A stretch of DNA of 64,000 nt from Cristatella mucedo (Eukaryota; Bryozoa; Phylactolaemata; Cristatellidae), in assembly GCA_009760855.2 (NCBI GenBank), contig WPIO01000035.1, positions 1,458,501-1,522,500 of the forward strand, written 5' to 3'. The notes beneath the pieces were generated by a model. That model was not told where the DNA came from, did not search any database, and was given only the letters and a program-made list of their open reading frames with translations. Shown here piece by piece: positions 23,135 to 36,174 of this stretch. The stretch's first letter is position 1, and every line of letters begins with the position of its first letter. Made by a program: the position numbers and the translations under genes.

Positions 23135-25285
23135 TCAATTCTCCTAAAGATGCCCCGGGCCAAGCACATGATTGAACGTCGTTTCAAGAAATCGGTGTCT
23201 AATGCAGATTTAGTCAATTTCCACGACTTCTTTCGAATTTACACCCCAAAGCTTAAAAAACGACAGCTTCTTTTTTAATTTGAAAGCTGAATTCCTGCCA
23301 GTCAGACACTCAACAGATTTATAAGACAGTAAACCATTTACTGGCCAATGCTGTGAGGTCAAACTCCCCAGATATTAAGGGCAAAGCCGAAAGGTTTTTA
23401 GCCTACTTTACTAAAAAATTTGTGCACATTTGTGCCTCCATTAAGCCTCCTCTGACTAAAGCAATCACGGTTTCACAACCCGTGACCTTCCTTAAAAGGT
23501 TCTCTGAGGTTTCTGCATGTGATGTGGCTACCTTAATAAGGTCTAGCAAAATAAACTCGTCTACTGAAGACCGCATTCCCTCATCTCTGTGGTCTTCACT
23601 AGCAGACCAAATTAGCCCTGCCATAACCGAGATCTTTCATGCTTCTTTAGGAAAAGGGGTCATCCCTAAGTCCTTCTAATCGGTAATCGCTAGACCCATT
23701 CTTAAAAAGCCTGGATTAGACACAGAAGTCCTTGCAAACTATCGCCTAGTTTCCCTTTTTCTTTCTTATCAAAGATTCTTGAAAAAATTGTTGCTTAGCA
23801 GCTGGTTAAACATATCGAAAACAATGGAATGTCAGAAACGTTTTAATCAGAGTTCAAGAGGCAGCACTCCACCAAAACGGCTCACCTCTGTGTTAAAAAT
23901 GACATTCTACGTGGAAACGTCGACGGGAATGTCACTGCCCTAGCTCTGCTAGATCTGTCTGCTGCGTTCAACACCCTTGATAACGAGGTTCTGCTTGAAC
24001 GATTGAGAATAACGATCGGTCTGGCAGACGAAACACTGGCGTTGTTTAAGTCGTACTTGTCTGGTCGTGTTCAATCCGTGTCGTGTGGGGTCAAGTCTCA
24101 CACACGATAAGGGTCACCTGTGGAGTCCCTCAAGGGTCTGTACTCGGTCCCTTACTGTTCTTCATTTATACACATCATCTGGGAAAAGTGATTAAGCACC
24201 ATGGGATAGGATATCACTTCTATGCTGATGATACTTAGATGTATTTGTCATTCAAACCGTTGGAATCTGCTGCCGCAACTGAGAAACTGAATGCTTACCT
24301 TGCCGATATTCTATCCTGGATGTCGTACAAATTCCTGAAATTAAATGATAGTAAAACCGAACTGCTGCTCATAGGACACCCTAAGCGTGTGGCTGGATGT
24401 AAATAATTGCTCTTCTAATAGGTGATCCTATTGAGCGACCATCACCACGTGCCCGAAATTTATGTGTCGTTTTCGACAACAGCCTCAATTTTAAAAGCTT
24501 CATTCAGAAGGCGGCTTCTACCGCTAATCATCACGTCCGATCCTTATCCAAGATTAGGAGCTGTCTCCCACAGTTGCATGTAAAAAATTCAACTAGCTCC
24601 TTAGTTCTGTCTCGGCTTGATTATTCTAATTCCCTATTGGTTGGGCTGCCGAAGAAAGCTATTAAGCCACTGCAGGGGACTATGAATATGGCTGCATAGC
24701 TAGTCCTAAAGTCCCAGCGGTTTGAGCACATGTCTCATTTGCAAAAAGAGCTAGGATGGATGCCGGTCAAGAAAAGGATACAGAGAAATGTGCTTACGTT
24801 GACCCACAAGGCCCGCCACGGCTTGGCTTCTTTGTACCTAGTTGATCTGCTGCATCAGTTTCACCCTGTTCGCTCCCTCAGGTCCTGTGTAGACAATAAA
24901 TGAGCCGTTCCATTCCTTAGCTTAAAGACCGTCGGCGACAGAAGCTTTAGTTCTGCAGCTCCTGGACTGTGGAACTCGCTTCGACAATTCTTACCCAACG
25001 ACAACTACTCTCCTGCTGCCGACTGCGGATCACCCTTTTCAGTGGTCCTGAGCTGCTACTTCCACGCTACTCACTACCTCAACTGCTCTCATGAGTCTGC
25101 TATATTTCCCACTTTCTCTTTGTTGGGTGACACGAAGTCTGTTGGCTACCGAATGGGTACTGAACGCAGCTTAGGCTGTGAGTGAGCTATACAAAACTCT
25201 CCTGCGTAACACCCACAAGGTTTTTATGAATTTCCAGTGTTACAGACGGAGATACATTACATTACATTACATTACATTAAAATCA
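23135..25285 (+). mobile_element. LINE B, about 2.15 kb, linker plus complete RT-to-3' end, broken
   Basis: Begins in the region between endonuclease and RT (RFKKSVSNADLVNFHDFFR block). It keeps an open RT N-terminal segment at 23353-23679, then continues through stops and frameshifts. Recognisable motifs include TALALLDL-type, [11 protein letters not shown] and FYADDT followed by a stop (about 24220-24240). The C-terminal ORF and 3' UTR follow, ending in a clear (ATTAC)n tail at 25254-25280. It lacks the endonuclease. Confidence 0.87.
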
Positions 25286-26644
25286 GCTCAGTTAATTCAC
25301 ATCAATAAGCTATAATACTGATTTCACACGGTTTTCTTTGATTTTAGGTATCTAGCATCCATTGCTTGACACAACGATGAGACATTTTTCCGAATAGAGT
25401 AGTCATGGTTTAACTGTTCTTCTTGCTTGAGTACCACACTCAACTCAAGAACTTCTATGATAAACAATTATCTTTAAGTTTCAAATACCTCAAATGAATA
25501 AAACTAACTACACAAAGTAACTCAATTTGATATCACATCAAACATGAAAGATAAACTTATCAGTTGGTCGCATGATTCTCGAACTCAGTTTATACTTAAA
25601 TTTGAATGCATAAGATTGTTTAGGCTTTCTTCAAAATTATGAAAACGTTTTATGCTTCGGTAACAGTATATTTAATATGCCTAAAGTATATCGTGGTCAA
25701 AAAGAGTGGTAAATAAATTTTCTTGAATCACGATTAATTTGATATTGTTCAATTTTCCTAACAGCAGATTCAACCAGGGCTTCATCGGCTATAACCGAGT
25801 AAACGAAAACCTGATAGCTATTCTTTTTAATTATTTCGTACGACCAATTTTATAGTGCAATCCATCAATACTCTCTTAAATGATTATGAAATATTCCAAT
25901 GCACAAAGAAGTTCTCAAAGTAGTGCTGTATCTAGGTAAGTTTACTACAAGTGAGTACCAACGAAGGGTTAGCATCTGAACAATTAAATATGCCCAAAGA
26001 ATTGCAACCAAGGTTTACGCATTAATCAAACACACCATTTTATAGAAGGTTGTCGGTTTGACTTACTAGTATAGCAGTAGTGGTAACAGTGTGCAGTAAC
26101 TCAAGTATGCAATAATTGGCACTCTATTTCAACGGCCGTAAATAAATCTTTCAAAATTAAGACAATATAAAGGGAGTGCAAACTTTTCTAATATTGTGAG
26201 CATGTAAATTTATTTAAGATCTAAATAATAATCAGGATGCCTGATGTCATTCAATAAACCTCTAAGATCTATCTTTTGAAGTAGTTTTAAGCATTCGTGT
26301 CAACCTCTTTAGGCATCGGAAATACCACAAGTATATTTTAATTATATTCAGAAAACCAGGGATGCCAGAGCTGAATAAATAATTAAAGATCAGCTATCAT
26401 CATTTAGAGACTAACTGCTGACTCAGTTCCATAATTCACCAAAAGTAAAAGAGTAATGGCTATGTTATCCAGCGAAGGCACGGGATTCCTGCAGAGCAAA
26501 TAAATAATGAGTTCGTTTTTCCGAACGTTTTTGTAAAGCTGAAATAATGTTGAATACCTAAAGCAATAACATAGGCTAATTTTTTTCGAATTTAACTCTT
26601 TTCAAACAATTGATTTGATTCCAGCTGAACTTCTTTTAATTTAG
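25286..26644. other. AT-rich DNA upstream of Ig exon 1 (probable intron)
   Basis: No transposon or exon that I can support. It ends with the acceptor of exon 1. Confidence 0.4.
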
Positions 26645-27088
26645 GGTTATGTCTATATGCCGAGCCGGGAATTATCACAGGCGGCTTTCGTATGGTGACA
26701 ATTAATCAAAGTTTTATTATCGAATGCCACTTTTACCTTAAATGGGCTAGACATATTACTCAGGTGACACTTCAATACAGAAGGCTGAATCAACCTTACA
26801 CTACACCAGCGGACCACGGGACTGGAACTCAGCAGATAACCTATTGGATTCAGTCACCTAACCGTGTAGTATCGTCCAAAGGAGAAATGTTCTTTTCATA
26901 TGCGATAGCTGGGAAGCCGATAAGTTGTGGAATATGGAACACTTTTACACAGGACTTTTACTGTGAGTTTCACCTGGGTCCGGCCACTACATACAATTCT
27001 GGCCTATACAAATGCATTTATCATTCAAACTGGCAATCCACTGAAATCCTGAACAGTGCAGGGGGATTCAATCCTATTTTAGTAATAG
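26645..27088 (+). CDS. Internal exon 1 of a putative multi-Ig-domain gene (Ig V-like domain)
   Basis: This 444-bp open exon (148 codons) has a pyrimidine-rich acceptor ending in TTTAG and the donor G|GTAAGC. The reading frame gives phase-1 introns on both sides, so it is a symmetrical cassette exon. The product has an Ig-type plan: a B-strand Cys in a hydrophobic stretch (SFIIECHF, Cys codon 26725), a Trp about six residues later, and a late F-strand signature NSGLYKC (Cys codon 27013), close to the classical DSGxYxC. Extra Cys pairs (ISCGIW, DFYCEF) suggest a second disulphide. There is one N-glycosylation sequon (NQS). It is probably extracellular. The family is not recognised beyond Ig-like. 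It lies upstream and on the same strand as three further phase 1-1 Ig-like exons. Confidence 0.62.
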
Positions 27089-28489
27089 GTAAGCATACTT
27101 AATTATTGCTTACTATTATTTTATCTGCAGATGATGGATTACTATTTTTACCATTATTAATCTTTACAATAATTTCCTTACAGAGCTCCTTCAATTTCCT
27201 TCAGTTAATATAGAGTTAACATCCTTTTACACATCTTATTTCCGATTTTACCTTGATGTTATGCGATAAGCTTAAAAGTAATCATAAATAAAAAATGGTA
27301 CAAAATAAAAACAAAATCAGCTAGTAGAGTACCTGAAAGTGAAGAGAACAATGTTTGTTAATATAATAGATTACTTTCTACGGCTTTTATCAAAACGTTT
27401 AGTTTGATCAGCCACAAGTAAAAATACACAACTCATCGGGGGGGGGGGAGGGCCAGTTTTGTGAGGAATCATTTGCAGGTTAATCGCTTTACTTACATAA
27501 AACTAAGGGAAGGGGTGTTGTGAGCTCTGTATTCAGTAAGTCAGATGCTTAAAAAGCTTAGATAACACAAGTATTATATTCAGGGATTAACGTGCCAGAG
27601 AGCAGGCTTTGGGGACTCCAAATTAAGTGTTGACCTTTACCCAACTTTTTCGTATGGCATTATGGCGTTCCACTCGTATCTTTGCAGTGACTGGGCTAAG
27701 GCTATTCTCAGATAAGGTACTCAAGATAAGATATGTTTAAAATAATTTGTGATGCACCTATTAGTCACTATTTATCAGCTAGCCGTCTTCCAGGGGTCCG
27801 TAAAAACCTTAGAGCATCATGAGTTCGACCTGTCAAAAGATAAGATCGGCTGTACAACCTATACAATTAACATTTTCAGAGTTCTGTAAGTCTGGTCAAC
27901 CCAGTAGATGTCTCGCTTTTTCCTCAGAATGGAGTACAATTTCGACGTTTAGTAGTTGCTTGGGCTCCCATCAAATCCACTGGGCATTCTTTTGCAAAGC
28001 AGGTCATTGACTGCCTATTTAATTCCGCCTGCTAGTTGTCCACTCATTTTAAAGAAACGGGATTCTTATCAGTGATCAAGTTTTCAAAGAGAAGTCGTAT
28101 GCATTTCTAACTAATCTAGATGCAGATGGCTCCATGCTCTGGTGGCTTTGTTTCTGAAACTACTTATCTGGTTTTTTCTTTCAGAACTTGTGGTCTGACA
28201 AGCTAGTACTAATGGTTGTTGTCGAGGTTCAAGAATTATTTGGCTATATGAATTGCAGCTTTATTTAAGTGCAACCATTTGGAAATGTTACTCACACGTC
28301 CTCATTAAAGGATATCTAGCTCCCAGTTAGGATGTACTAACCTTGATCTACCATTGTAAATCGGTATAGCCTAACGAGGATTTTATGAATAATTCAAATA
28401 CACTTGCATGTGCTTCAGACCTTAATTAAAAAAAGAATGCCTCAGCAAGCATCATCATTAACCAAACAAAAACCTGCCCCACCTGTTTC
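27089..28489 (+). other. Probable intron of the Ig gene, unassigned
   Basis: Starts with the exon 1 donor GTAAGC. It contains a G10 tract near 27439. Some of the part after 27800 may be the decayed start of the LINE B relic that follows, but I could not align it. Confidence 0.35.
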
Positions 28490-30890
28490 TTGACTGCCTA
28501 TATAAATTCTGTTTGGTAAAGTACGTTAATAGTAGTGCTCATATCAGTAGCCATGTCCTAAATCTCTTTGTAAATAATGATATCTTTCTGGCTGACCTCA
28601 TTGTGAGCCGGCTGTCATCTACGGTAATCGCTCAGTCTCGTCAACTGTTCTTGCTCTGTATCACTTGCAACGTACCACGGTGTATGGCCAGTGATATAAA
28701 TTAAAATCTCTGAACCAGTTAAAGTTATAAATCCGTCGTTAGTTCCCGTCTTTTAAATCTGCACCCAGACACGGCTAACAGAATCAGCGAACTCAAAATT
28801 TAAGCGAACGTAAACGGTAAAATCGCTCTTAGCAGCACGGTAACCAAGATTAAGCCACAAAAAATGATCGTAAATATGTTTTTCGATTATCGAAAGAGCT
28901 TCGAGAGATATGCCTTGTTAAGCAAAGGCTCGTAAGCTTTTTTTACAGTCTGGATTAAGCAAAGCTTGAGCTAAATTCCATGGTAGGCTTCCTTGTAGCC
29001 CTCACCAGAAGCTTTGAAAAACACGGGCTTCTGTTTCATTGAACAAACTAAAATTATGCCATTCAAACCAAACCCAGGGTGGATTTAAAAGACGGTAAAC
29101 AATGTGCTTGGAAAATATGCGGGTCTCACTTCACCTATAACAATGGCTATTCTAATTTTCAGGCTTCTTTTTTAAAGAAACCTGTAGGTATTTTGCGTAC
29201 TTCCCTAAAACTACATGCAACTAAATGAATTATGGTGCTGCAGCTGAAATTTTTCTTAAGGGACCCAAGGCTTGAAGGGATGAATCATCCAAGGTTTCTT
29301 CTTGACGTGTAGCTTCACAAGTTAAGTCAGTTAAGCTCCGAAAGTCTCCAAAACGCCATACCTCATCCGTTAATTGTCTTCCGAAGACCAGCGAAGCAGA
29401 GTAATAACTAAAATTTGTAATGCTTCTCTAAAAAATTTTGTTCACCTAAGCCTTTCATGCTGAACACAGCTAGATTGATATCTAAAAGACCTGCATTAGA
29501 TTTACATAACCTTGCAAACCCTGGCAAACATTCAACCTCCAACACCCAGTCTTAGGTATACATTTTTGTAAAATTATCTTGAAAAAGTCTAAAACGGTTT
29601 ATAGGGAACGGGGAGAAAAATCAAGTGCAATGAAATGATATTAGTTTCTAGCAGCCCCGCTCTATTGACACTGATTTCCCCCATGCAAAAAATAGGATTG
29701 TAGGTAGTGGGGATGACTGGGGTGTCGCTGCTTTAGCCCTGCTAGATCACTTGGTAGTGTTTAACATTATTCATTGTTAAATCTAGTATTATTCCCTTTC
29801 ATTCAAGCCACGACGAATTGAAGGATAGAGGACAATATCAGAATTAACAGAAGTGGCCCCACCGTGTTTAAAACGTTAATCAACAATTTGTTTTCGATCC
29901 GTGGCTTGAGAATGTTTGGCCTCTCCAAACAGGTCATTAACCTGGGGAGTAGAGCGAGAGTCGATAATAATGCACTTGATACAGCACCCTCAGAGAACTC
30001 AATCTCTTTCTAGGCGCTTTACATTTGATGCAATTAAATTGTGAGTAATAGTTCTCATCGGTTCAATGGCTTGTGAATTTATACTGAGCCTTCGTGTAGG
30101 CATAATTTAAATGAATGGGATCTGATATCATGTGTTTGCTGGCGAAACTCACATGACTTTCTACTCTAACCACTCGGGATCTGCTACGCTGATAGACTAA
30201 CTGAAAGCTGGCCTTCAAAACCTTCGATAATAAATGCAATAACGTTTCCTTAAATTCAAAAACGACAGATCCTTAACTGAAACTGATTATATACAGCTAA
30301 TGGGGGATATAATGAAAAACCTTTTTCTTCTAGTAGAAGGTGTTGTTGTGGGACCATTACTCCCATAACAAACTTGGAAGCCCTCTCTGTTCTTTAGATG
30401 ACCATTTCGTCCGATGTCTACCTAAGATTACGGACTAACTACCATGTGGCTTAGAAAACAGCTTAACTGTCTCCCTAATTATGTCTAGGGTATGTTATTA
30501 CAATTACATTGTGATTATGACACTAAAGAATTAAACATAGCCACAGCAATTAATAAGTCAAATGATAGCAAGGCTAATTGCGAATTTTCTTAAAGTTCTA
30601 CCGTGTTTCTCCTGAAGTGGTGCTAGCTTCATGGTAATCAACTAATTCAGAGTACAGTTTTTAAAATGATCATGAAGACCCACTTTCCTGGGGTCCGTCG
30701 TGTTTATCTAAAGAGCTTCTACGGTTTCAGCACCTTCCTACCCCCAAGTTCTCTATCATTAACAAATTACCTGTACCGTTATCCTATGTTAAGCCGATAG
30801 CAGCAGTAAATTGTGCTCTGCAGATCATTGAATGTACAGCTAAATTCCATAACCCATACATAAATGATTGTATCTAATGCTGCCGATAAT
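28490..30890 (+). mobile_element. LINE B relic, very old
   Basis: The frame 28513-28704 (VNSSAHISSHVL, NDIFLADLIV) matches the end of the LINE B endonuclease (VNHSTHVGCHILDLVITKDI in the 52-53 kb copy). Near 29730 TALL-type RT motifs appear (GCTTTAGCCCTGCTAGATCAC). From 30390 on the C-terminal ORF region can be followed. The distance from endonuclease end to 3' end equals that in the 50-53 kb copy. A LINE A stub interrupts it at 29957. Confidence 0.65.
29957..30050 (-). mobile_element. LINE A 3' stub nested in the LINE B relic
   Basis: AATAATGCACTTGATACAGC, then the hairpin to GGCGCTTTACATTTGATGC, on the minus strand. About 95 bp, much better preserved than its surroundings. Confidence 0.75.
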
Positions 30891-32405
30891 TTAAAATCTT
30901 ATCCAGCATTTACAGTCTGCTACCTATATGCTAGTTACTAAATAAACGTTTTCCACCTTCAGCTATGCTTATAATTTGTTTATTAAAGGAGATACATTCG
31001 TGTAACTTTACAAAGCCCATCAAAAAGCCAATCTGTTTAGGTTAGAAGCGTATTATAGAAAACTGGCCGGTGAAGCTCTTACTGATTCTTTATGTGTTTT
31101 CAGAGTCACGACAACTATGTATTTTTTTAGGCTAGAAATATCTATAAATCTAAAAATTGTGTAGGCAAAACCTGGTTAGCATAGTTCGAATATCACGTCA
31201 TGCAATTAAAAACATGATTAGGAAGTTTTTTAGACGACTTAATTCGAAGAAAAAGCAAGAAATCAACCGGTTGGGAATACATGAATCAGGAAATAGACCA
31301 GTCAAAGGAAGAGTAGCTGTTGCAATTTAACGCGAAATTACTTTAATTCCTGACCAAAATTGTCATGGTAAAACTGCCCAACTTTGCACTCTGGGTATTG
31401 TATTACTCTAACAGAAGTATGGATTGGTTCGAGAAACGTAATTTTAAGATAGATATATTGAATGCCTAACCCTACTTACTCTTTATTTCCTGTAATCGAT
31501 GAAGTCAACACTTTGCAATTTTAACCTGCTAAACAAAGGGAAACTTGACAGTCCAGTGAAAGTGGGTACCAATCGACATTTTGGAATAGATGATACAACT
31601 GAAAATAAATCCATTGGCTTCAGGAGCTATAAATGTCAAGCTAGTTTTAGGAATTCATGTTTTCTCCTCTTCGTGACAGCACTTTTTTCGTTACGAGCAT
31701 ATACTTACACTCATATGGTTAAAACACAAGTGGATTAAGCCGCTTGGGGTTGCAATGATAAGGTTGGGCCTATGTACTTCAAGCGGCTACTTGTCAACTC
31801 CAGATCTTTACACAAGCTTAGCAGCGTGCCATTTTATAACAAATTCTAGACAAGATTATGGCTTGTTTTTAGTTTGGCTGGTTTAGAATAAGCAGTTTAG
31901 CTATACATGGTTAAAAATATAACTCTTTGGTACAATATTTTAGAAAGGTATGTGGAATAATATCGACTCTCAATGAAGGTGACTCTGAGGCCTTTTAGCA
32001 TTTACAAGACCTAAACGCATATGCATACCTTCAAGCTAAAAAAGAATCAAGAGTATGTGCAATGAACGTTGTGAAACTTCCAAAAAATCCTTATCAGTAG
32101 CAGTTACGCCATTTTAGCGTTAAACAACTTTTAAAGTTCGCCGAAAAAATCTGCTGAATTTCAGCAATACTCAGTCCTACCCTGGCAATCAAGCATTATT
32201 ATTAGGGCTATCACCCGTCACCTGGTCTCACTGGTTTGCATTACATCTATCGAGACCATACTGGACTTTTTTAAGCCCAGTGACACCCTATGACAATAAG
32301 CTTAGGGTAGTGTCCGACTTTCCCAAGGAATCCATGCAATAGTGGATATAGGTTATGCATGCTATTGTGGGTAAAAGTAAATGATTATTCAGCAGCTCAT
32401 CTAAC
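30891..32405. other. Probable intron, unassigned AT-rich DNA
   Basis: No repeat that I recognise. The open frame 31499-31738 shows an SYKCQA run followed by a hydrophobic stretch; it was considered as an exon and not accepted. Confidence 0.35.
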
Positions 32406-32493
32406 GTAATGTATCTCAGTCTGTAAGTGCAAAAAGCAATAAAGACTAAGTGGGTGTTACACAGGAGAGTTTCGTAGCACACTCAGAGCCTAA

Positions 32494-32790
32494 TAATAAT
32501 AATAATAATATTACACTTGATAAAGCGCCCTCTGAGAACTTAATCTCTTTCTAGGTGCTTTAAATTTGCTGCAAAGTGATATGCAATAGAATAGTAAGTA
32601 AAATCATGCTTGAAAAACAAACAAAATGAATAATATGGTTAGGGGTGACATGCACAGGGTCAGCATGCAAATGTGGTTAGTGGCAGCATGCACAGTGTCT
32701 GCACGCATAAGCACATCAAGGGCGAATCACAGGGACCCACTAAATGCTGTCCTAAATAGGTGTGTTTTTAAGTTTCTTTGAAATGTGGTT
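32494..32790 (-). mobile_element. LINE A 3' fragment nested in LINE B
   Basis: A TAA-repeat tail at the left, then hairpin, 3' UTR and the last ORF codons; truncated at GAAATGTGGTT. AGCCTAA precedes it (32487-32493) and recurs after it at 32801-32807 and 32818-32824, within two tandem 17-bp units TGTGTTTAAAAGCCTAA (32791-32824). Confidence 0.82.
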
Positions 32791-32919
32791 TGTGTTTAAA
32801 AGCCTAATGTGTTTAAAAGCCTAATCAGCTTTCGGTATGCATTCGGTAGCCAACCGACTTGATCTCGCCCTACAAATGAAAGCTGGGAAGCATAGCCGAT
32901 ACAGCAGGGAAGTTGAGGT

Positions 32920-35900
32920 CATAATAATAATAATATTATTAATGCACTTGATAAAGCGCCCCCAGAGAACTGAATATCTTTCTAGGCGCTTTACATTTGC
33001 TGCAAAGTGAAATGAAATTGAATAATAAGAAAAACATGCTTGATAAAGAAACAAAATGAATAACGTGGTTAGCAGTGACAAGCACAGGGTCAGCATGCAA
33101 ATGTGGTTAGTGGCAGCATGCACAGTGTCAGCACCCATAAGCACATCAAGGACGATTCACAGGGACCCACTAAATGCTGTCCTAAATAGCTGTGTTTTTA
33201 AGTTTCTTTTAAAAGTGGTCAGGTCAGGGGATGTTCTCACGCAGGTCGGGAGGGAGTTCCAGGCTTTGCGAGCATACGAACCAAATACACGGTCTCCAAA
33301 GGATTTAAGGTTTGTACGAGGTATTTCTAGACTGTTGGACGCCGAAAAGCGGGTGGTACGATGCTTGGCCTGATGGGAGAGTATGTCGGAGAGATAGGCT
33401 GGAGCCATAGAATGAAGGGACCTAAAAGTGAGCGACAAAACCTTGAAGTCAATCCCTTGCTTGACTGGTAGCCAGTGCAGGTGGGCGAGAAGTGGAGTAA
33501 CGTAGCAACTGCGACGCTCACGACAGACAAGCCTAGCTGCAGAGTTTTGCACCAGCTGCAATCGCCTGATCGCACATGCTGGTAGGCCAATAAGCAGTGA
33601 GTTGCAGAAGTCGAGACTGGATGTCATGAATGCATGGACCAACTTGGACGAGGTATTCTTATCTAAACAAGCCCGAATGTTAGCAATTTAATGAAGCTGA
33701 AAATAAGGGGTCTTGACTGTGGAGCTGATAGGGTCGTCCAATGAGAGGTCGCTTTGGAATATGACACCTAGATTTCGAGCTGATTTAACTGGAGATATGC
33801 TGGCAGAGCCAATTTTGAGAGTCAGCCGGTCCATTCTCTGAATCTCACTGGGTTCGCCCATAACTAGAAAGTTAGTTTTATCATTGCTTAGTTTTAGAAA
33901 ATTTGCTGCCATCCATGTGCGGATGTCATCAATGCATACAGCAAGTGAGTTTAGAGAATTTGAGGTGCTCGAAGGGAGGGAGGGATCAAAGCACTGGTAC
34001 AACTGAGTGACATCCGCATAGAAGTGAAAGCCTAGATTGTGCTTGGCAATCACATCAGCAAGAGGGAGAGTATAAACCATGAAAAGAACCGGACCTAGCA
34101 TGGAGTCCTCAGGTACTCCATATTTCAGAGGTACTTCAGAAGATCTATATTTGTCTATTCACATCAATACTCTGGAGTCTCCCACTGAGATAGGACCTGA
34201 ACCACTGCAGAGTAGTGCCAGTGATGCCCAGTCGAGATGAGAGGCGCTCTAGAAGAACTTTGTGATCGATGGTATCAAAAGCTGCCAAACATGATCAAGC
34301 AAAACAAGCAGAGACACTCTACCCATGTCTGCATTCCTAAGTAGGTTGTTGTATACCCTAAGCAATGCTGACTCTGTGGAGTGATTAGCTCTTAAGCCAG
34401 AATGGAACTTACTAGCAAGGTGTGAGGTTTCGATTTATGAGTTCAGCTGGTCAGCCACGACCCGTTCAGGTGTCTTTGATAGGAACGGTAATAGGGCGAC
34501 TGGGCGGTAGTTGTTTAAGTTCTCCTAGTCTAGTGTAGCTTTCTTGAGAAGTGGCCTGACTACAGCTTTTTTGAAGGGTGCTGGGACATGACCTGAGGCT
34601 AATGACATATTAACGATGTTAGTTATGCATTGTAGCAGCAGATCAATGCAACGTAGGAGCAGGACAGTGGGAATTGGGTCCAGAGGACTTGTTGTCTTCT
34701 TTGATTGAGATACGATCGTTAGGACTAGATCACCAGTGACCTGCTTAAATGCAGACATTGAGGTGCAGCCAGGAACCGAGGAACATCATTCTAGTGGGGA
34801 TGTTGTCATCTCAGGGATGAATTCCCTGATCTTGTCTATCTTCTGCACAAAGAATCGAGAGACCCGATCGGCTAGATCATCACAAGGATCATCAGGTAAG
34901 GAGCTTATCTGGGAACGGTTTAGGAGACGGTTTTTTGTCGACATCAGCATTTTAGGATTGTGGATCTGTGATAAAACAATGTTTCTAGAGAAGCTAGAGT
35001 AGGCCTTTGCTAGGATCGATTAGTACGACCTACAGTAGTCTTCATATGCCTGTCGATGGACAGTTAGTCTGGATCTTTTGTATGCTTTTTCAAGCTTTTG
35101 TTTTGTAGACTTGGCTAGTTTAATATCTGTGGTAAACCATAGGCTGTCTGGGCGGGGGCGCACAGTGTGCTTTGTCAGAGGTGCGAAATCTTCGAGGTTG
35201 ACAGCTAGTGTCGTGTTGTAGCTATCTACCAATGATGTCAGATCGGAGGGAGGACTGAGCAGCAGAGGTGAAGCAGATATTCTCGCACCGACAGCATCGA
35301 TGTCAAGGGTGTTGAGGTTTCGCGATTCACAGGTTATTTTAGATGAGGATGTGGGCACACACTGTTGATTAAATGAGATCTGCATGTGGTCAGATAAGCA
35401 TGATTTGTTTATAATTGGTGATGACAATGTGCAGTTGTATGAGAAAATCTGGTCGAATGTGTGACCCTTGGTTAGGGTAGGGCCCTGCACATGAGCCATA
35501 AGAGACAATGAGTCAGTCAAGGCACGAAATTCGGTGCTGAAAGCGTCAGATAAGTTATCAAAGTGAACGTTGAAATCACCCATATCGAGGAAGGATCGAT
35601 TTCTTGCACACAGAATCGAAATGAGATCAGAGAAATCTGAGATAAAGTAGGATTTGGTACCTGGTGGGCGATAGACTACAGCCACTATCGGTAGCTTGTT
35701 TTCGGGTGAGACCAGGACAATTGATTCAAAAGACTGCTTCGAGGGTACCGCAAATGGCTTGAAGTTGAATTTCGAGCGCACGATAAGAGCAACTCCACCT
35801 CCAGTTTTGATCGATCTAGGGGTGTGAAAGAACGTGAAACCAGATGGAGTAGCGTCTTTAATTGTCGGGCAGTTTATCGATTTCAGCCAAGTTTCAGTTA

Positions 35901-36174
35901 GGGCGAGCAGGTCGATACCATTTTCAGAAATAAGGTCGTTTATTACTAGAGGTTTATTGCACATTGAGCGAGGATTCCAAAGGCAAGCGTTAAGTCTGGC
36001 CGATGAAGTTACAACAGGCCTGATGACCACTAAGTTAGAGAGATTTACAGTGATGCATGTGGGGGAGCGTACTGAGCGGTTCGAGACAATGCTAGGAATA
36101 CCAAACGAGCGGGTACTCAGCTGGAAGCTCCTGCCCAACGAGAGGCGTCTGAGCTGGCGGTTCCGGCCACTGCG
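32920..36174 (-). mobile_element. LINE A, near full length (3.25 kb), best preserved copy
   Basis: Flanked by GAGGT (32915-32919 and 36175-36179). From the 5' side (right) it encodes an APE-type endonuclease, then RT pieces at 34525-34758 and 33688-34101, the C-terminal region 33157-33642 (ending RTAFSGSL), a 3' UTR and an (AAT)n tail. The 3' hairpin is perfect: AAAGCGCC at 32953-32960 against GGCGCTTT at 32985-32992. The RT active site reads YADV instead of YADD and the frame is broken several times, so it is not autonomous now. Whether 36174 is the true 5' end is unknown. Confidence 0.9.

Noticed and set aside
31499-31738. Open frame with SYKCQA (Ig F-strand-like) followed by a hydrophobic run
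   Set aside because: No other Ig strands, no core Trp, weak splice borders; length is within chance for AT-rich DNA.
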